DNA of 64,000 nt from Batillaria attramentaria (GCA_018292915.2 JACVVK020000337.1:392501-456500); one strand, 5' to 3'; shown: positions 32,600-44,881, counted from the first letter of the stretch. Numbers and translations are program-made. The notes: generated from the letters alone by a model not told the origin.

Positions 32600-33060
32600 G
32601 GGCTGCCAGCAACACGCAAATCAAATCTCAAGACGGAAATCTGATGACAATAACAGACGGCTTGCACACATGCAGAACTGAAAAGATGCTCTGAGCTGCC
32701 TCTCAGACTGGTGATATTCATCACAGTTTGAAATAACAAACAAGAACTGAGGCACTCAGCACTTAGAACTGACAGATGCTTCCTGAAGTGATTAGCACAC
32801 GACAAAATGACCTGTTTTGCTGTCTAAGAAAAGCAGCTGAACCTCTGAAGGAATGACACTGTGACGGACGCGGTGGTTGCCTCCTTCCAATTACTGACTG
32901 AGACGAACGAACGGGCAATGCGGTGTCTAGAATTATTCAGCTCGTTTGGGGGCTGGGGGGAGGTACAAGGCGAAATCCATGAAGCCACCACTGAATATTA
33001 TTACTTTTTTCTTCCTTAACATTGTTTTAGGGGGGTGGTGGTGGTCGTGGTGGTGGTTGG
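32600..33060. other. Unassigned stretch
   Basis: Ends in GGT-rich DNA at 33030-33070. No feature recognised. Confidence 0.45.
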
Positions 33061-33071
33061 AGGGGGGGGGG

Positions 33072-33232
33072 GGAGCCGGGACAGCCGAGTTACCGAGCGT
33101 TCGACTTTCCAATACTTGGGTCGTGAGTTCGAATCCCGGCTAGGGCCAAATACTTGTGCTGGCCTTTTTCGCGTTGCCCCGTCTTCGATATGAACCACAC
33201 GTGGTGGAAACACCCAACCACCCACCCCTATC
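33072..33232 (+). mobile_element. Diverged SINE-1 copy
   Basis: GGGAGCCGGGACAGCCGAG start, intact B-box region, and a deletion near the GGACGTTAAAC end. Confidence 0.9.
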
Positions 33233-33740
33233 AGTCTTTCTTTATCTGGGTTTCCACTGCTGGCCTCCTCAATATTTGAAATTAAGTTAGAATAAAGACA
33301 GACAGTTATGTGACAATTCGCACAGCATTCCCACAACCATTCTTCATCTAGTTTCCGTCTCCAACACTACTGTGTGCAGCTGGTAATACCGGCTTTTGTC
33401 GATTTAGTGAAGAAAAGAAGGGAAAAACACACGCACACTCTGCCCAAGGGAGACAACGTTGAGGTCGCGGGACGTTGCTTCCCTTTCCAAAAAAAAAGTC
33501 TACTTCCGGAAATTCAGCGGCCAGGTGCGCTCATACGCTATTACAACCAATACACTCCCTCACTATCACCTCTACCGATTTGTGTCGGTCGTAACAAGCT
33601 TGTCGTAGTGCGCAGTTCACCCAACAATGGAACTAATCTTCTACGGCATGAAGGTCAGAAATCATTGTTGGGTGGTCCTTAATCCGTTAATTCGGCTGTA
33701 ATCTGTGTATGTCAGAAGTCGGTAGGTAGTCGATAACTGG

Positions 33741-33744
<4 letters not shown>
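33233..33744. other. Unassigned stretch
   Basis: No feature recognised. Confidence 0.45.
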
Positions 33745-33774
<30 letters not shown>

Positions 33775-33862
33775 CCCCCATCTCTGTCTCTCCCTCCCTC
33801 TTTCTCCCCCCGTCTCTCTCTCTCTCTCCCTCTCCCCCCCCCCTCTCTCTCTCTCTCCAGCT
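33745..33862. repeat. Pyrimidine (CT)n/(C)n tract
   Basis: About 115 bp of nearly pure C and T, a triplex-prone strand asymmetry. Confidence 0.95.
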
Positions 33863-34289
33863 TATGTTGTGGGTCTGTTTCAGAGAGAAACAGCTGCCTT
33901 AGCAAAGATGGAATTAGTCCGTTTAGGTTTACTCCATGCTTGATTCTGTGGTTATATCTGACACTGCAATACATAAGACCCTAACGCGCTGTCTGCACTT
34001 TAAAATTGCTCTACCCAGTTTCACAAAGCACGTCATATCGACCTAAAGCCACAAAATCTGCCTCAGTACACCTGCATTCAAGAGGGGGAAATGAAATGTG
34101 CCAGCGTTAAAGGGGGGAAACATTCCAACCCCTCCAGGTAAATCAGATACCTGTAGTGTAGGCCGTACAAATGATCGATTATGCTTCGATCACCGATACC
34201 CTGGAGTTCGGAAAATTCGCTCTGGCCTCAGCTGGTTTTGGAGGGCTGAACTGTTTTGGACTGGACTTCATGCGTGTAATGACTGAGAA
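33863..34289. other. Unassigned stretch
   Basis: No feature recognised. Confidence 0.45.
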
Positions 34290-34530
34290 GTAGAAATTAA
34301 CTCAATTCCTACCAAGCAAGCTTGGGGTTGTGCAGCAGTGGTCTCACAAAAAAAAAAAAAATCATAATTTCTTTCTGTCTGCATGGATTTAAATTTGGCT
34401 TAGGTGGAGACTTGCATTTTGATTATACTCGTGTTTGCTGCAATGAGAGCCGTTGAGGAACCGTTAATCTTGCGTGATTTGTGCATAAAGGGCCACAACC
34501 GAAAAAACAAACAAAAAACTTGGGACGCTC
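34290..34530 (+). repeat. Dispersed family B, copy 3
   Basis: Shares CAATTC(C)TACCAAG..TTGGGGTTGTG, TTTGGCTTAGGTGGAG and ATCTTGCGTGATT with copy 1. Confidence 0.8.
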
Positions 34531-34629
34531 TTGCACGGTACGAAATGTGTTAAAAAGATTGGCATCGACATTTTGTTCATGCTGTCAGTTAGATACAGTT
34601 GTTGTGTTGTGTTGGTGATGCTGGGGGAT

Positions 34630-34780
34630 CGGAGTAGTGTGGGGGGGGGGGGGCATTGGGAGGAGAGGAAGGGGGTGGCATTGATGGTGGATGCGGGGAT
34701 GGTGGTGTCAGTTGTGGTGGAGGTGTCGTTGTGGTACGTCTGGTTTTTGATGGTGGTGGTCGATGACGGTCAATGATGAA
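34630..34780. repeat. GGT/GTG-rich degenerate tract
   Basis: Begins with a G-run at 34640-34652. Confidence 0.7.
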
Positions 34781-34825
34781 AAATAATTAAAAAGACTTAA
34801 ACCCTGACTTTCTGAGGGCGGAGAA

Positions 34826-34829
<4 letters not shown>

Positions 34830-34905
<76 letters not shown>
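34830..34905. repeat. (CA)n microsatellite
   Basis: About 75 bp of pure CA. Confidence 0.97.
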
Positions 34906-34908
<3 letters not shown>

Positions 34909-35224
34909 ACATACACAGAGTGCGAGATACAAATCCTCTTTTCACAGTCGGTGCAAATCAGACTGCACGACTTGACACGTCGTCCAATCAGCTTCAAACA
35001 AGACGACAATGCTACTTCAGGCGAAAGCACACACAGCTGGGAAAGCCTTCCCCTGACATAGGAGCTGGAGTATAATACGTTTGGGTTCAATATGTCACCC
35101 AGTTTCACCGGGGCGTGCTTTAGTTTCAACAAGCCAAGGCCAAAGCATTATCTGAGACATCGCCGGTCGATCAGATCTTTTACACGTGACTCATCCTCCA
35201 AAATAAACAGGACTTATACTAATC

Positions 35225-35370
35225 ATCGTGATCATAATCATCATCTTTATCACCATAGTCACCACCACCATCATGATTTTCCTCCTCCTCGTCGTCGTCA
35301 TCATCATCACCACCACCACTGATCATCATCATCAGTCATCATCATAATCATCATCATCATCTTCAGTCAT
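35225..35370. repeat. (ATC)n/(ACC)n degenerate trinucleotide tract
   Basis: Accounts for a His-rich open frame. Confidence 0.9.
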
Positions 35371-35562
35371 GCTAAGTAAGGGTGTCGAACTGTGTTATCT
35401 GTAGCATTGAATGACAAAAAAAACCCGGTATTTAAAGACGAACTCGACGAACTTGAGGGTAAAAGTCAATCCAGTGTTGTTTTTCTCAACACTGCATAAC
35501 TTGCAAGAATGTACCAATTTACGTTTCAATGCGTGTATGCATGTGCTTAGTGGTTGGGTGTC

Positions 35563-35565
<3 letters not shown>

Positions 35566-35625
<60 letters not shown>

Positions 35626-35740
35626 TGTGTCGTGTGTGTCTCTGTGTGTGAGAGAGTCGGAGAGAGAGAGAGCCGAGAGCTTAGGTGCTTACTGGTTGCG
35701 TGCGTGCGTGCGTGCGTCCGTGCGTGCGTGCGTGCGTGTG

Positions 35741-35804
<64 letters not shown>

Positions 35805-35845
35805 TGTGTGTGTGGGCGTGAGTGCGTGCGTGCGCGCGCGAGCGC
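35566..35845. repeat. Two long (GT)n arrays with GCGT and GA segments
   Basis: GT 35566-35640, GA near 35650-35672, GCGT 35698-35738 and GT to about 35815. Confidence 0.95.
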
Positions 35846-35945
35846 TCTACAACTTTCAATTCCGCTGAAAGTTACTTTAAGTGTTTCAACTTTTCAATCT
35901 GCAAGAATAAAGAATGAGCATTCAGACAGTGCGACCGTCTCCTAC

Positions 35946-36110
35946 CTTTCCAACGAACTGTAGAGGTGTGCCTCCCATAGCCCCCGTCGCCAGTAGCAGC
36001 CCTGACGGAGTTGCTGCCGTCGCTGAGCTGACCATGGGCATGACCTGGCTTCCCACCACCTTCCGCGGTCCTCCCATTCCCATTCCGCCGTACATCGCCA
36101 TCACAACCAC
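35946..36110 (-). CDS. Candidate internal or first exon, Gly/Met/Ala-rich
   Basis: On the - strand the frame reads VVVMAMYGGMGMGGPRKVV..MPMVSSATAATPSG..TPLQFVGK and ends at GGAAAG|GTAGGAG, a good donor in phase 0. Upstream the frame is closed by TGA at 36113-36111. An acceptor could be TGTGAG at about 36110, but it has no pyrimidine tract, so this might instead be an ATG-start exon (ATG at 36101). The local DNA is GC-richer than its surroundings, with G or C common at third positions. It lies on the same strand as the exon at 50.4 kb and has a similar low-complexity, aromatic/Gly character. The opposite strand is also open across it with a possible acceptor near 35963, so the strand is not certain. 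No family is recognised. Confidence 0.3.
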
Positions 36111-36344
36111 TCACACAACTGTCGTGCCGCCCGTCACTTTGGGTCTGGGGTTCGAATTCGAGTCTCAGTCAGTGAGGCAGTATCTTTTGTGTCACGTTAG
36201 CGCCTTTCTGTCACAAGTGTTGGGCGATGCCTGCGCTGGTAGTGTCTCAGTTAGCAGTCAGTCACACGGTGGTTGCAGATCTGAATCCTCTCTAATTCTG
36301 ACTGCCAGTTCTTCTCAAAGACCCTTGACGAGAGTCTCACTCAT

Positions 36345-36552
36345 CTGCGTGTACTGTTTCAAGTTGTCACGGAAGACCGTGTACTGTTTCAAGTTGTCAC
36401 GGAAGACCGTGTACTGTGTCACTGAAGATGATTGTATACTGTTTTGTCACTGAAGAAAATCGTGTACTGTTATGTCACTGAAGAAGATCGGGTACTGTTG
36501 TGTCACCGAAGAAGATCGGGTACTGTTGTGTCACCGAAGAAGATTGTCAGTC
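36345..36552. repeat. Minisatellite of about 29-33 bp units, about seven copies
   Basis: GTACTGTT(T/G)(C/T)..GTCAC(G/T/C)GAAGA recurs from 36350. The first pair is GTGTACTGTTTCAAGTTGTC. Confidence 0.85.
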
Positions 36553-37340
36553 GTTTTTTCCCAGTGCTGGTCTGGGATTTGTGACAGGAATTTTCACGGA
36601 TTCACTAATGGTTAATCCTTATCATGTCTCCGGGTGCAAATCCCTCGTCTCGTAGAGTGATGACAGAAATTTCACGTCATCAACAGGTGGTTTTGCTCTG
36701 CCTGGGTGCGTGTTCTGTTACTGAATGTTACCTGCACCTCTCCGGTCCAAGATTGGAGACAACAATTTCGCTGATTCGCTGGTGGTGAATCCTTACCGGC
36801 GAGTTCTCGATTCCAATCCCTCTTTTCAGAGACTGGTAAATGGCATTTCACTTAACCACTGGCAGTTTCGTTCTGCTGCTTGTTTTGTTGCAGAGTTTTC
36901 ACAGTTTTGGTCTGTTACTGGTGACTGAAATTTCGGTGATGCTCGATGGCGTTCTTTTTCTGCTGGTTGTACACTTTCCTGAAGGTTGTTGTATCATAAA
37001 GCTTTTGGTGACTGATGGCAGGAATTTCACTGATTCACAAGCGGTGTTTACCTGCGGGTAGTCTAGTTATTGGTAAGTTTCCGCACTGAGTGTCAAGGTG
37101 TTGATCTGGTAACCTCCTCCGCGATCCCGGCTATTTTGGTTCAGTTGGACGTTTCCGTATTGTCAGGGTGTTGGTCTGGTATCCTATTGTCAAGGTGTTG
37201 GTCTGGTACCTTCTCCACGATCCCGGTTCAACTGGACGTATGTTTCCGTATTGTCAAGGTGTTGGTCTGGTACCCTATTCACGGTCAAGGAGTTGGTCTG
37301 GTACCCTTCTACACGATCCTGGTTAACTTTTCACCAACTA
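36553..37340. repeat. Degenerate direct repeats
   Basis: From about 37130, GTCAAGGTGTTGGTCTGGTA recurs about five times with irregular spacing, and CGATCCCGGTT-like blocks recur between them. 36560-37080 has looser repetition of ATTTCACTGATTC-like segments. Confidence 0.6.
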
Positions 37341-38255
37341 GTACAGATCCTAAACAGCGTCCTTATTTGAAACGGTCAACAAGCAATGCTGTCAGGGAAC
37401 AACGTTGCAGGGCATACTCACTGTCATTACTTTTACAAACTCCCCACTGAGTTCCTCTCCTTGTTTTTTCTTGTGTACAAGGTGCAGCGTCAGATCAGGT
37501 AAGCATTCATCTGCAGAATGTAACATGTGCCGTCAAGTGCACAGGGGGGCCGGGGATGCACTGACAGACTGACGCTGGCTTCACAAACCACGATGCAATC
37601 CTGTTTAACGATGCTGCACTGAACGGCTGATCGGACGAGATGTGCACTCAGTTTGTATACGAACACCCACGTTATACAAACGAACAAGTCGCTTTGACGT
37701 ATCCCTCACACCTGCCTGTTCTTGCGGCCCCGGCCACGAGAAGGCATACAGCTTGATTTCAGGTGACACCGCAGTTCACTTGCACATCGCGTGTATAAAT
37801 TGTTTCTGTCCTTACAGTCTACAATTGTGAAGCCCACTGGCGCGACTCAGTGACTGATACAAACTGGGCCAGTGTCACTGGCGCAGAAATAAAGCGTATA
37901 AATAAAATAAGAGCAATATGGTTTGCACACTGACAACACACACACGCACACACACACACACACAAAAACTCGGTCACAATCGCTACTGAACAGCTATACT
38001 AGAGCCTCACTTGAAAAAAAAAAAAAAAAAACCCAAACCATTAATGGAAACAGCTGAATACCTGTTGTCCTTCTGACCTAGCCGCGCTCAAGTTCGATCG
38101 AGACAGGCTGAAGTGAAGCAAATCGAACACGTCTGTGATTTCAGTCGGTGGCCGGCAGTTGTACGCTCGAGATACAGGTAGTGGGCGAACGGTGGAACAG
38201 GTGTCGAGGTATAGATCAGTCAGAGGTAGTTAGAAGCTTAAAGCGACTGCATCCA
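37341..38255. other. Unassigned stretch
   Basis: Short CA tract at 37936-37964 and poly-A at 38012-38030. No exon supported. Confidence 0.45.
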
Positions 38256-38257
38256 GC

Positions 38258-38265
38258 ATGTTTGC

Positions 38266-38299
<34 letters not shown>

Positions 38300-38488
38300 G
38301 CTGCTGTTTTGTTGTTGTTGTTGTTGTTGTCGTCGTCGTCGTTGTTGTTGTTTGTTGTTGTTTTGTTGTTGCTTTGTTGTTGTTTGTTGTTCTTGTTGTT
38401 GTTTGTTGTTGTCGTTGTTGTTTTGTTGCTGTTGCTTGTTGTTGTTCTTCTTGTTGTTTGTTGTTGTTTTGTTGTTGTTGTTGTTTTC
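38258..38488. repeat. (TTG)n trinucleotide tract with GTC and TTGC variants
   Basis: About 230 bp. All open frames are Val/Leu/Cys or Asn/Thr/Gln repeats. Confidence 0.95.
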
Positions 38489-38955
38489 AAATGCAGCTGT
38501 TACAGACAGCTGTCAAGCTTACACATGTAATGTCTCCACTTAAACACGCAGCTGTCTTTCCACTTGTACACAGGTCACTTGTTGAAGTTGTTGTAGAGTA
38601 AGGAGCCATAAAAACAACTACATGATATTTCAATGAGGTCTCCTGCGTTGCAGATACGAATAATCATATTTCGGTTTGGGTAAGCCAATTTCACCTTGAA
38701 ATCAGTTTCCGGCAGCCTTGACGATACAATGATAATCACGGGACGGGACTCCTGTTTTCAGTCTGTTTGATTACCACTTTGAAATTACTTCTTTCTTTAT
38801 TAGACATGGTTATACTCCATAATTATCAAGCACAGGTCTGAAACTTTGGTAAGTAGTTACAGCACTTTCTCACTGGATTTTCATGTAATTGCTTTATTGT
38901 ACGTTTCCTATTGTCGACGTTAACGCTCATATTCCATGATGGCTGAGCTTCACTG
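38489..38955. other. Unassigned stretch
   Basis: No feature recognised. Confidence 0.45.
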
Positions 38956-38959
38956 GAGC

Positions 38960-39500
38960 CATGTTTGGCCGGAACAGTTTGGCGTGTGAGTGCGCCTCAG
39001 TGCACGCTCGACACAGTCTATCATGATTAGCAGGCCTCTAAATGCAACACACTGCCGTCTGCAGGGTGTGCGAGCGACAATTCAAATTCCCCTACACAAC
39101 GGTTGCCCGCGACACTAGGCTGGGTGGGTGGGGGTTTGGGGGTTTAACGTCCTTTTCCACGACATACGGGTGATGTCAAAGACGGGGCAACGATGAAAAA
39201 GCCAGCACAAATATTTGGCCCCAGCCGGGATACGAACTCACGACCCGAGCATTAGAAGTCCAACGCTCTACCATTCGTCCCCCCCCCCCCCCCCCCCGCG
39301 ACACTGACATCTCGATATTCGCGGCGCGTGAGGCCTTCTCTTGGCTCAGTGCCGGCCTGTGAGATGCTGTGACTGTGCAGGTGTCTACTTGGTATGATGT
39401 TAGACACCCCCCCCCCCCAAAAAAAAAAAAAAAAAATCAGAACGATTCTGTAAGCATACGATTATCGGAAAGCAGGCCTTTAAGCTCTCAATACGCGCGA
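38960..39500 (+). repeat. Dispersed family C, copy 6, interrupted by a SINE
   Basis: C-like blocks (GTGTGAGTGCGCCTCAGTGCACGCTCGA, GCGAGCGACAATTCAAATTC, TTGGCTCAGTGCC, TCAGAACGATTCTGTAAGCA) lie on both sides of the SINE at 39117-39294. Confidence 0.7.
39117..39294 (-). mobile_element. SINE-1 copy with exact 11-bp TSD
   Basis: CCCGCGACACT at 39106-39116 and 39295-39305. A C-run replaces the first bases of the tRNA-like head. Confidence 0.92.
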
Positions 39501-39594
39501 CAGGCATAATACAACAGTTTGTGGAAAACTGTTCATCAAATTTCCTGAATCTGTGCTTCAAAATCAGTCACTTGGGTCACAGTACACCATCCCA

Positions 39595-39945
39595 GACCAC
39601 TATGGTGACTCTGGCCGGCGTATAAGTACTTTCAGAAGTGTACCGCGTACTGAGCAGAGGACGTTATTTGGTTGCGGACTGAGGACCAGCTAGACGGCGC
39701 TGATTGGTTGCTATTTTTATCGGCTTTGTCGAGTCCCAGACTATTAAAAAAAATGGACCGTCGGCTCAAAGAAAGTCGTACATGTATTTCTCTATTACCA
39801 GAAACCACAAAGTCGCGAAAACGCTCGCAATGGCCAAATGAAACAGTTTTCACTGAATCGGCTAAACAGCCTTAGAGCGGCTTCGAAAGCGGAAGTGTCA
39901 GTTTCTGTCTCTGCGGCCTGACGAACATAGAGACTTTAAACTGTA
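39595..39945 (+). repeat. Dispersed family F, copy 2
   Basis: See 7037-7375. The best conserved part is 39640-39720. Confidence 0.8.
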
Positions 39946-40181
39946 CGAGCCCCCAGCCCTATATGAACCGTGGTGCCCGCGCTGTTGCATCCAGTGACAA
40001 TAAAACCCATTTGCACGGCATTTACAAATATCAGTAGCGGGCCGCCTACATGTAGTATCCACTTGTTTTACGGCCGATGTGACGCCGCCAACAGCTGTAG
40101 TCATGAGAAGTGTGTTGGCGGCAATTCACGGTGTCCCGTATGCTACCATAATAATGCTCATTAGACTGCTGAACATGCCTA

Positions 40182-40204
40182 GTCGGGGGGGGGGGGGGGG
40201 GGGT
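40182..40204. repeat. G-run
   Basis: About 20 consecutive G. Confidence 0.95.
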
Positions 40205-40293
40205 GTTCGCTGATGCAGTTTGGTAGTTCGACGTGTATGGTTGGCGAACGCCGGTAAGTTTCAATGCCAGATCCCGTAATGCATGGATGTCAA

Positions 40294-40296
<3 letters not shown>

Positions 40297-40332
<36 letters not shown>

Positions 40333-40389
40333 GCAACGGCAAGTTTGGAAATGGTAATTGTGCCAATAGCTTTACCGTTGATAAATAAA

Positions 40390-40434
<45 letters not shown>

Positions 40435-40545
40435 CCCCCCCCCCCCCCGAGTCTAGCAACGGCAAGTTTGGAAATGGTAATTGTGCCAGTAGCTTTACCG
40501 TTGATAAATAAAGGATCATTGTCGTTCTCTCTCTCTCTCTTTTGA
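40297..40545 (+). mobile_element. Two tandem E-family retroelement 3' ends with (CT)n tails
   Basis: AGCAACGGCAAGTTTGGAAA..TACCGTTGATAAATAAAGGATC occurs at about 40332-40396 and 40455-40517. The first is followed by (CT)n and (C)n, the second by TTGTCGTT and (CT)n. A single older copy is at 1990-2082 on the - strand. Confidence 0.75.
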
Positions 40546-41320
40546 TTTGAATTTTCGAAGTGAGGATTATTTTCTCTCAACCACCAAAACTCTACTTTCC
40601 GAACATGTTGCCAATGTGTGCAGCTTACTGCACTATGTTTCATGAGTAGAGCGAGGGAACTGGAGTTCCGTTCGAGCAAATTACGGAAAGGCACGTACCA
40701 GTGTATTCAAGTGACGGTAATACGAGGTCTTACGTCTTATACGCATAACACAGTTTCAGTTTTCTTTTCTTCTACGTATAATAGGTTTTATCTAGCACAT
40801 CGTCTTAACAGAAGGTCTAACTTCGAAAAGAAATATGGAGGATCTACCTGCGACCGAATATAGTACAGCCAATCAGAACGTCAGAATCAGCACACGTGAT
40901 CCATTTCACCCAATGTGAAAACACCATCTAATCAGTACGTGGTATACACAGCGATCTCCGAATAAACGGCAGTGTCACACGTCGAGCGCCGGCGGGACTG
41001 AACTGAACAGTCATTGGTTGGAAGGCCACGTACAGAGAGGTCCAGCTCCCAGGCCGATGCTGACGTGAATGTTTGGCAACAAATTCACTGTCACAATCAG
41101 TGGTTATTGTTATATACGTGCTACACAGCGATAACCGTGGAACTGGGGAGGAAGCTAGGGATGGCTAGGAAGGAAGGGGATGGAGGGTGGTGGTGGTGGT
41201 GGTGGTGTGGTGAAGTAGAGACAGGGTGGTTGGTGGTGGGGAACGAGGGTGAAGAGGCTTGTTTGTAAGTTGACTTCCCTATGACATGCTTACGTAACGG
41301 ACATAACCAGCCGGCCCAGC
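40546..41320. other. Unassigned stretch
   Basis: GGT-rich segment at 41190-41250. No credible exon. Confidence 0.45.

Positions 41321-41321
<1 letters not shown>

Positions 41322-41395
<74 letters not shown>
41322..41395. repeat. (CT)n-(CA)n microsatellite
   Basis: CT 41322-41345, CA 41346-41394. Confidence 0.97.
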
Positions 41396-41837
41396 CCACT
41401 CGCGCAACACATGCTAATTTGATGGTTTTCCGCCAAAACGAAATCGGAGCAAGTGCACAGAAGTGCCACTTCACTCTTTAGTGTCTGCTCACAGCTCTTA
41501 CCATTCAGTGCATGTAATGTTGAAGTCGTGAGCTATACATCTATGCGTGCTAACAGCACAGCCGTTCAGAAAACCTCATGTCATCCCGGACTGTTATCTG
41601 TTTTTTTTTTTTCTTCACCGCTTCACGTTCATTTTCATTGCAAAACTGGGAAATGCGTTTTACTTCTCGCAAAACAAAACAAAATAGAACACAACAGGAA
41701 AGAACGACACTAAAAGTTCGGTGGTTTAAACAGAATTAATATCTATGGCGGAAAACTGTATAATTATATTTTATTTTAGGCCGTGTACAGTACACGACCG
41801 TTGCAAATGATCACTATATACAAGTTTATTCACGATT

Positions 41838-42052
<215 letters not shown>

Positions 42053-42585
42053 AATGTTTCACCGTTGTGGTGTGTATAGACCAGAATATTCAGCCACTAC
42101 TCCTCCTCCCAAAGCGTTCACCCCCCTCCCTCGCCAAGACACCCCCCCCCCCCCCACAACCAGACATCCACCCGCTTTCGTGACGATCTGCCAGGGTACC
42201 ACCATTGCTTGGCGTGCGGATCAACTGCAAACGCGCACTTGTCTCATGCAGTGTCCAAACCATTCAACCGTGACTGGAAATTCACGAAACGAGATAGTAG
42301 TCGGATGTGCGTGTCCATTGTCATTCCCGCGTATTGATCTCCTAACTCACAGTGGGGCTCGTGGGGTCTCATTCACGAAGAGAGACTAGAATGTAAGTCC
42401 GAGACTAGCTGGATTAAGCTCAGTGAGACTGATAAGATTTAGCGTCTTAAAATTCCGAAGTGTCTGAAAATTCCCGAAGAGAAATATGAAAACTGTTGGA
42501 GAGAGAGAGAGAGAGAGAGTTCCTTCAGTTTTTTAGCCCAGTAATAATCTGCAGCTTTTTTTTTCACTATCTTTCCTTTTAACAC
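42053..42585. other. Unassigned stretch
   Basis: C-run at 42140-42155 and (GA)n at 42500-42519. No exon supported. Confidence 0.45.
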
Positions 42586-42587
42586 CT

Positions 42588-42672
42588 ATCCCTAAGCGCC
42601 GTGAGCACTCAGTTAGGGTGGAGCCATGCGCTATATCAAGTCTCCATCCTCCTCCTCCTCATCATCATCATA
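42588..42672 (+). mobile_element. Retroelement 3' tail
   Basis: AAGCGCCGTGAGCA, CATGCGCTATATCAAGT, then (CTC)n and (ATC)n, resembling the LINE 3' end at 28.5 kb. Confidence 0.5.
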
Positions 42673-42990
42673 TGTCTGAACTCTCTGTCAATCGAACTAA
42701 GTAATCCCTTTTCATGCATCAGGCCCTTGGGGTCTGTCTGTGCTCTTTGCCATTAGTAGACTTCGTCATGATAAAGGTTTCGGGGGGGGGGGGGTGGGGG
42801 GGGGGTTAGGGGGATGAATGTTTCAGAGTTGCATGATCTCTGGTTGTGTTGGCAGTCTATCTTAAACGATACACTAAACGGTTGACTGACTAGCAGATAC
42901 TGTATATGCTTAACGGTTGGAAGAATTTATCGCTGGGGAATGGTGGTTGTTGTTCTTCTTCTTCTTGTGGGCTCGTTTTCAGTATGTCGG

Positions 42991-43021
<31 letters not shown>

Positions 43022-43037
43022 GCATACGCACGCACGC
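42673..43037. other. Unassigned stretch with G-run and CA tract
   Basis: G-run at 42782-42808 and (CA)n at 42991-43018. Confidence 0.6.
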
Positions 43038-43049
43038 ACATGCGCACAC

Positions 43050-43180
43050 GCACGCAGCGAGAGATTAGCAGCTTAGCAGCAGAGGGCTTTCACTGCTTCA
43101 TCCTCCAGTCCTGCGGCGCCTTGCTCGTTTCAAAAGAGACGGATATGTGCGTTACAAGAGGGCTACCAGACCATATTAGA
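43050..43180 (+). mobile_element. SINE-2 fragment (3' half)
   Basis: GGGCTTTCACTGCTTC(A/G)TCCTCCAG(T/C)CCTGCGGCGCC and GATATGTGCG match 49460-49520 of the complete copy. Confidence 0.8.
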
Positions 43181-43349
43181 CAGAGAGGAAGTGCGACTGA
43201 ACATCGGCTGCAGATCGCAGGGCTGTGGCCGGCCGATAAACAGTATACATTGTGCTGTCGTCAGGTAACAGGTGTACAGATGCAGGTAAGCTGCCTGACG
43301 CACAAAGTGGTGATGAATTTTCCACGCTCCATCCTCCCCTCCGCTCCCC

Positions 43350-43350
43350 G

Positions 43351-43382
<32 letters not shown>

Positions 43383-43412
43383 ACACACACACACATACTC
43401 TCTCTCTCTCTC
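43350..43412. repeat. (C)n-(CA)n-(CT)n tract
   Basis: C-run of about 31 bases, short CA and CT arrays. Confidence 0.95.
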
Positions 43413-43483
43413 TATCTTTGCCGAAGAATAGCAGGACAGCTTGTAAGACAGGCAGCAATACCTAAATGCTCTATCCTGAATGT

Positions 43484-43555
43484 AAAAAAAAAAAACAAAA
43501 AACCGTTTCATCATCATCATCATCATCTCTCTCTCTCTCTCTCTCTCTCTCACCG

Positions 43556-43605
<50 letters not shown>
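43484..43605. repeat. (A)n-(ATC)n-(CT)n-(CA)n tract
   Basis: Runs in this order with no unique sequence between. Confidence 0.95.
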
Positions 43606-43606
<1 letters not shown>

Positions 43607-43677
43607 TGCATCATCCCTTATGTTATGCGCTATTATTCGATACATTCGTGCAAGTACGCACACTAAAACTTTGCCGG

Positions 43678-43770
43678 CTCTCTCTCTCTCTCTGCCATGT
43701 GTGTGTGTGTGTGGTGTGTGTGTGCCACGGTGTGTGTGCCACGGTGTGTGTGTGGGGGGGGGGGGGGGAG
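43678..43770. repeat. (CT)n, (GT)n with duplicated GCCACGGTGTGTGTG, (G)n
   Basis: GCCACGGTGTGTGTG occurs twice in tandem at 43723-43752. Confidence 0.9.
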
Positions 43771-44270
43771 TCACTGTGAAAGTGAACAAATTCACATCAC
43801 TGAAAACTTTCCAGACAAATGCCAAGACTGATGAACAGTACGCTAGGAGTCAGTTCATCGTCATCTGGACACATAAAGTCCCCTGAACCACAGGCGGCCA
43901 TGACCCTCCTCAGTCCTAAGGTGTAAATAATTGTACTGCACTCTCCCACATCTGATACGGGTCACCACGTGATGTGAGTCGTGTCAGCTGTACTACCAAA
44001 TGCCGCACGCACCTGTCGCCGCCAAACAGCGCCTGGTCCATTAATTAACAGACCTCATACAGGGCTGCCCCTGACAAGAGACCCTGCAGTTGTCATCGAT
44101 CACAGGTATTGTGGTCTGTCTGTGGTTTACTTTCACCGGTACTGTGCCGGCCATTGGTAGCTGAGTAGGGGGGGGGGGGAGGAAAGGGGGGGGGGGGCTC
44201 ATGCAGGCTGTACTGACGGATGACTGGTTAGCAGATATAAAATTATGCAGTTAATGGTCGGAATAATTTA
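43771..44270. other. Unassigned stretch
   Basis: G-runs at 44167-44198. No feature recognised. Confidence 0.45.
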
Positions 44271-44271
44271 T

Positions 44272-44280
44272 CGCGCGCGC

Positions 44281-44340
<60 letters not shown>

Positions 44341-44342
44341 CC
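44272..44342. repeat. (GC)n-(GT)n-(GA)n tract
   Basis: Z-DNA-prone alternation then GA. Confidence 0.95.
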
Positions 44343-44623
44343 GGGGGGTGGGGGGACCGGGGGTCGGGTGGGGCATGACTCCCCTGGGAAACAAGAGAAA
44401 GTAGCTCTGACAGTAATGGTCATTCACTGTCACTACTGACACCGCTGTGCATTTGTGTGACACACTGAAATAATGGTGAGCGCCCTGATAACAAAGGCAA
44501 TAACCCTGAAGACGATGATCGTGACAACAATTGATAACACCGATGACAAAGATCAGATGCTTTGACGACGGTGACTCTGGCCATACATACACACTATGGA
44601 AGTGGAAATACGGCTGGCTTACC

Positions 44624-44693
<70 letters not shown>

Positions 44694-44729
44694 ATGTGAA
44701 TAGGTAGGAAAGTGTGTGTATCACGAGGT

Positions 44730-44767
<38 letters not shown>

Positions 44768-44772
44768 TCTTA
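44624..44772. repeat. (GT)n and (CT)n arrays
   Basis: GT 44624-44692, CT 44735-44763. Confidence 0.95.
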
Positions 44773-44860
44773 AATGTCTTATTATATACTGATCCTATAC
44801 GATCTCTCTAACGGCTTCAGTGTATCATAACTGTATGCGGTCTAAGTAACGGCTGTTATA

Positions 44861-44881
44861 GAGTGTGTGGTGTGTGTGTGT

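Noticed and set aside
35914..36453. 179-codon + strand frame over the - strand candidate exon
   Set aside because: Its second half is a minisatellite read in frame and it has no good downstream donor. A + strand exon starting near 35964 remains a minor possibility.
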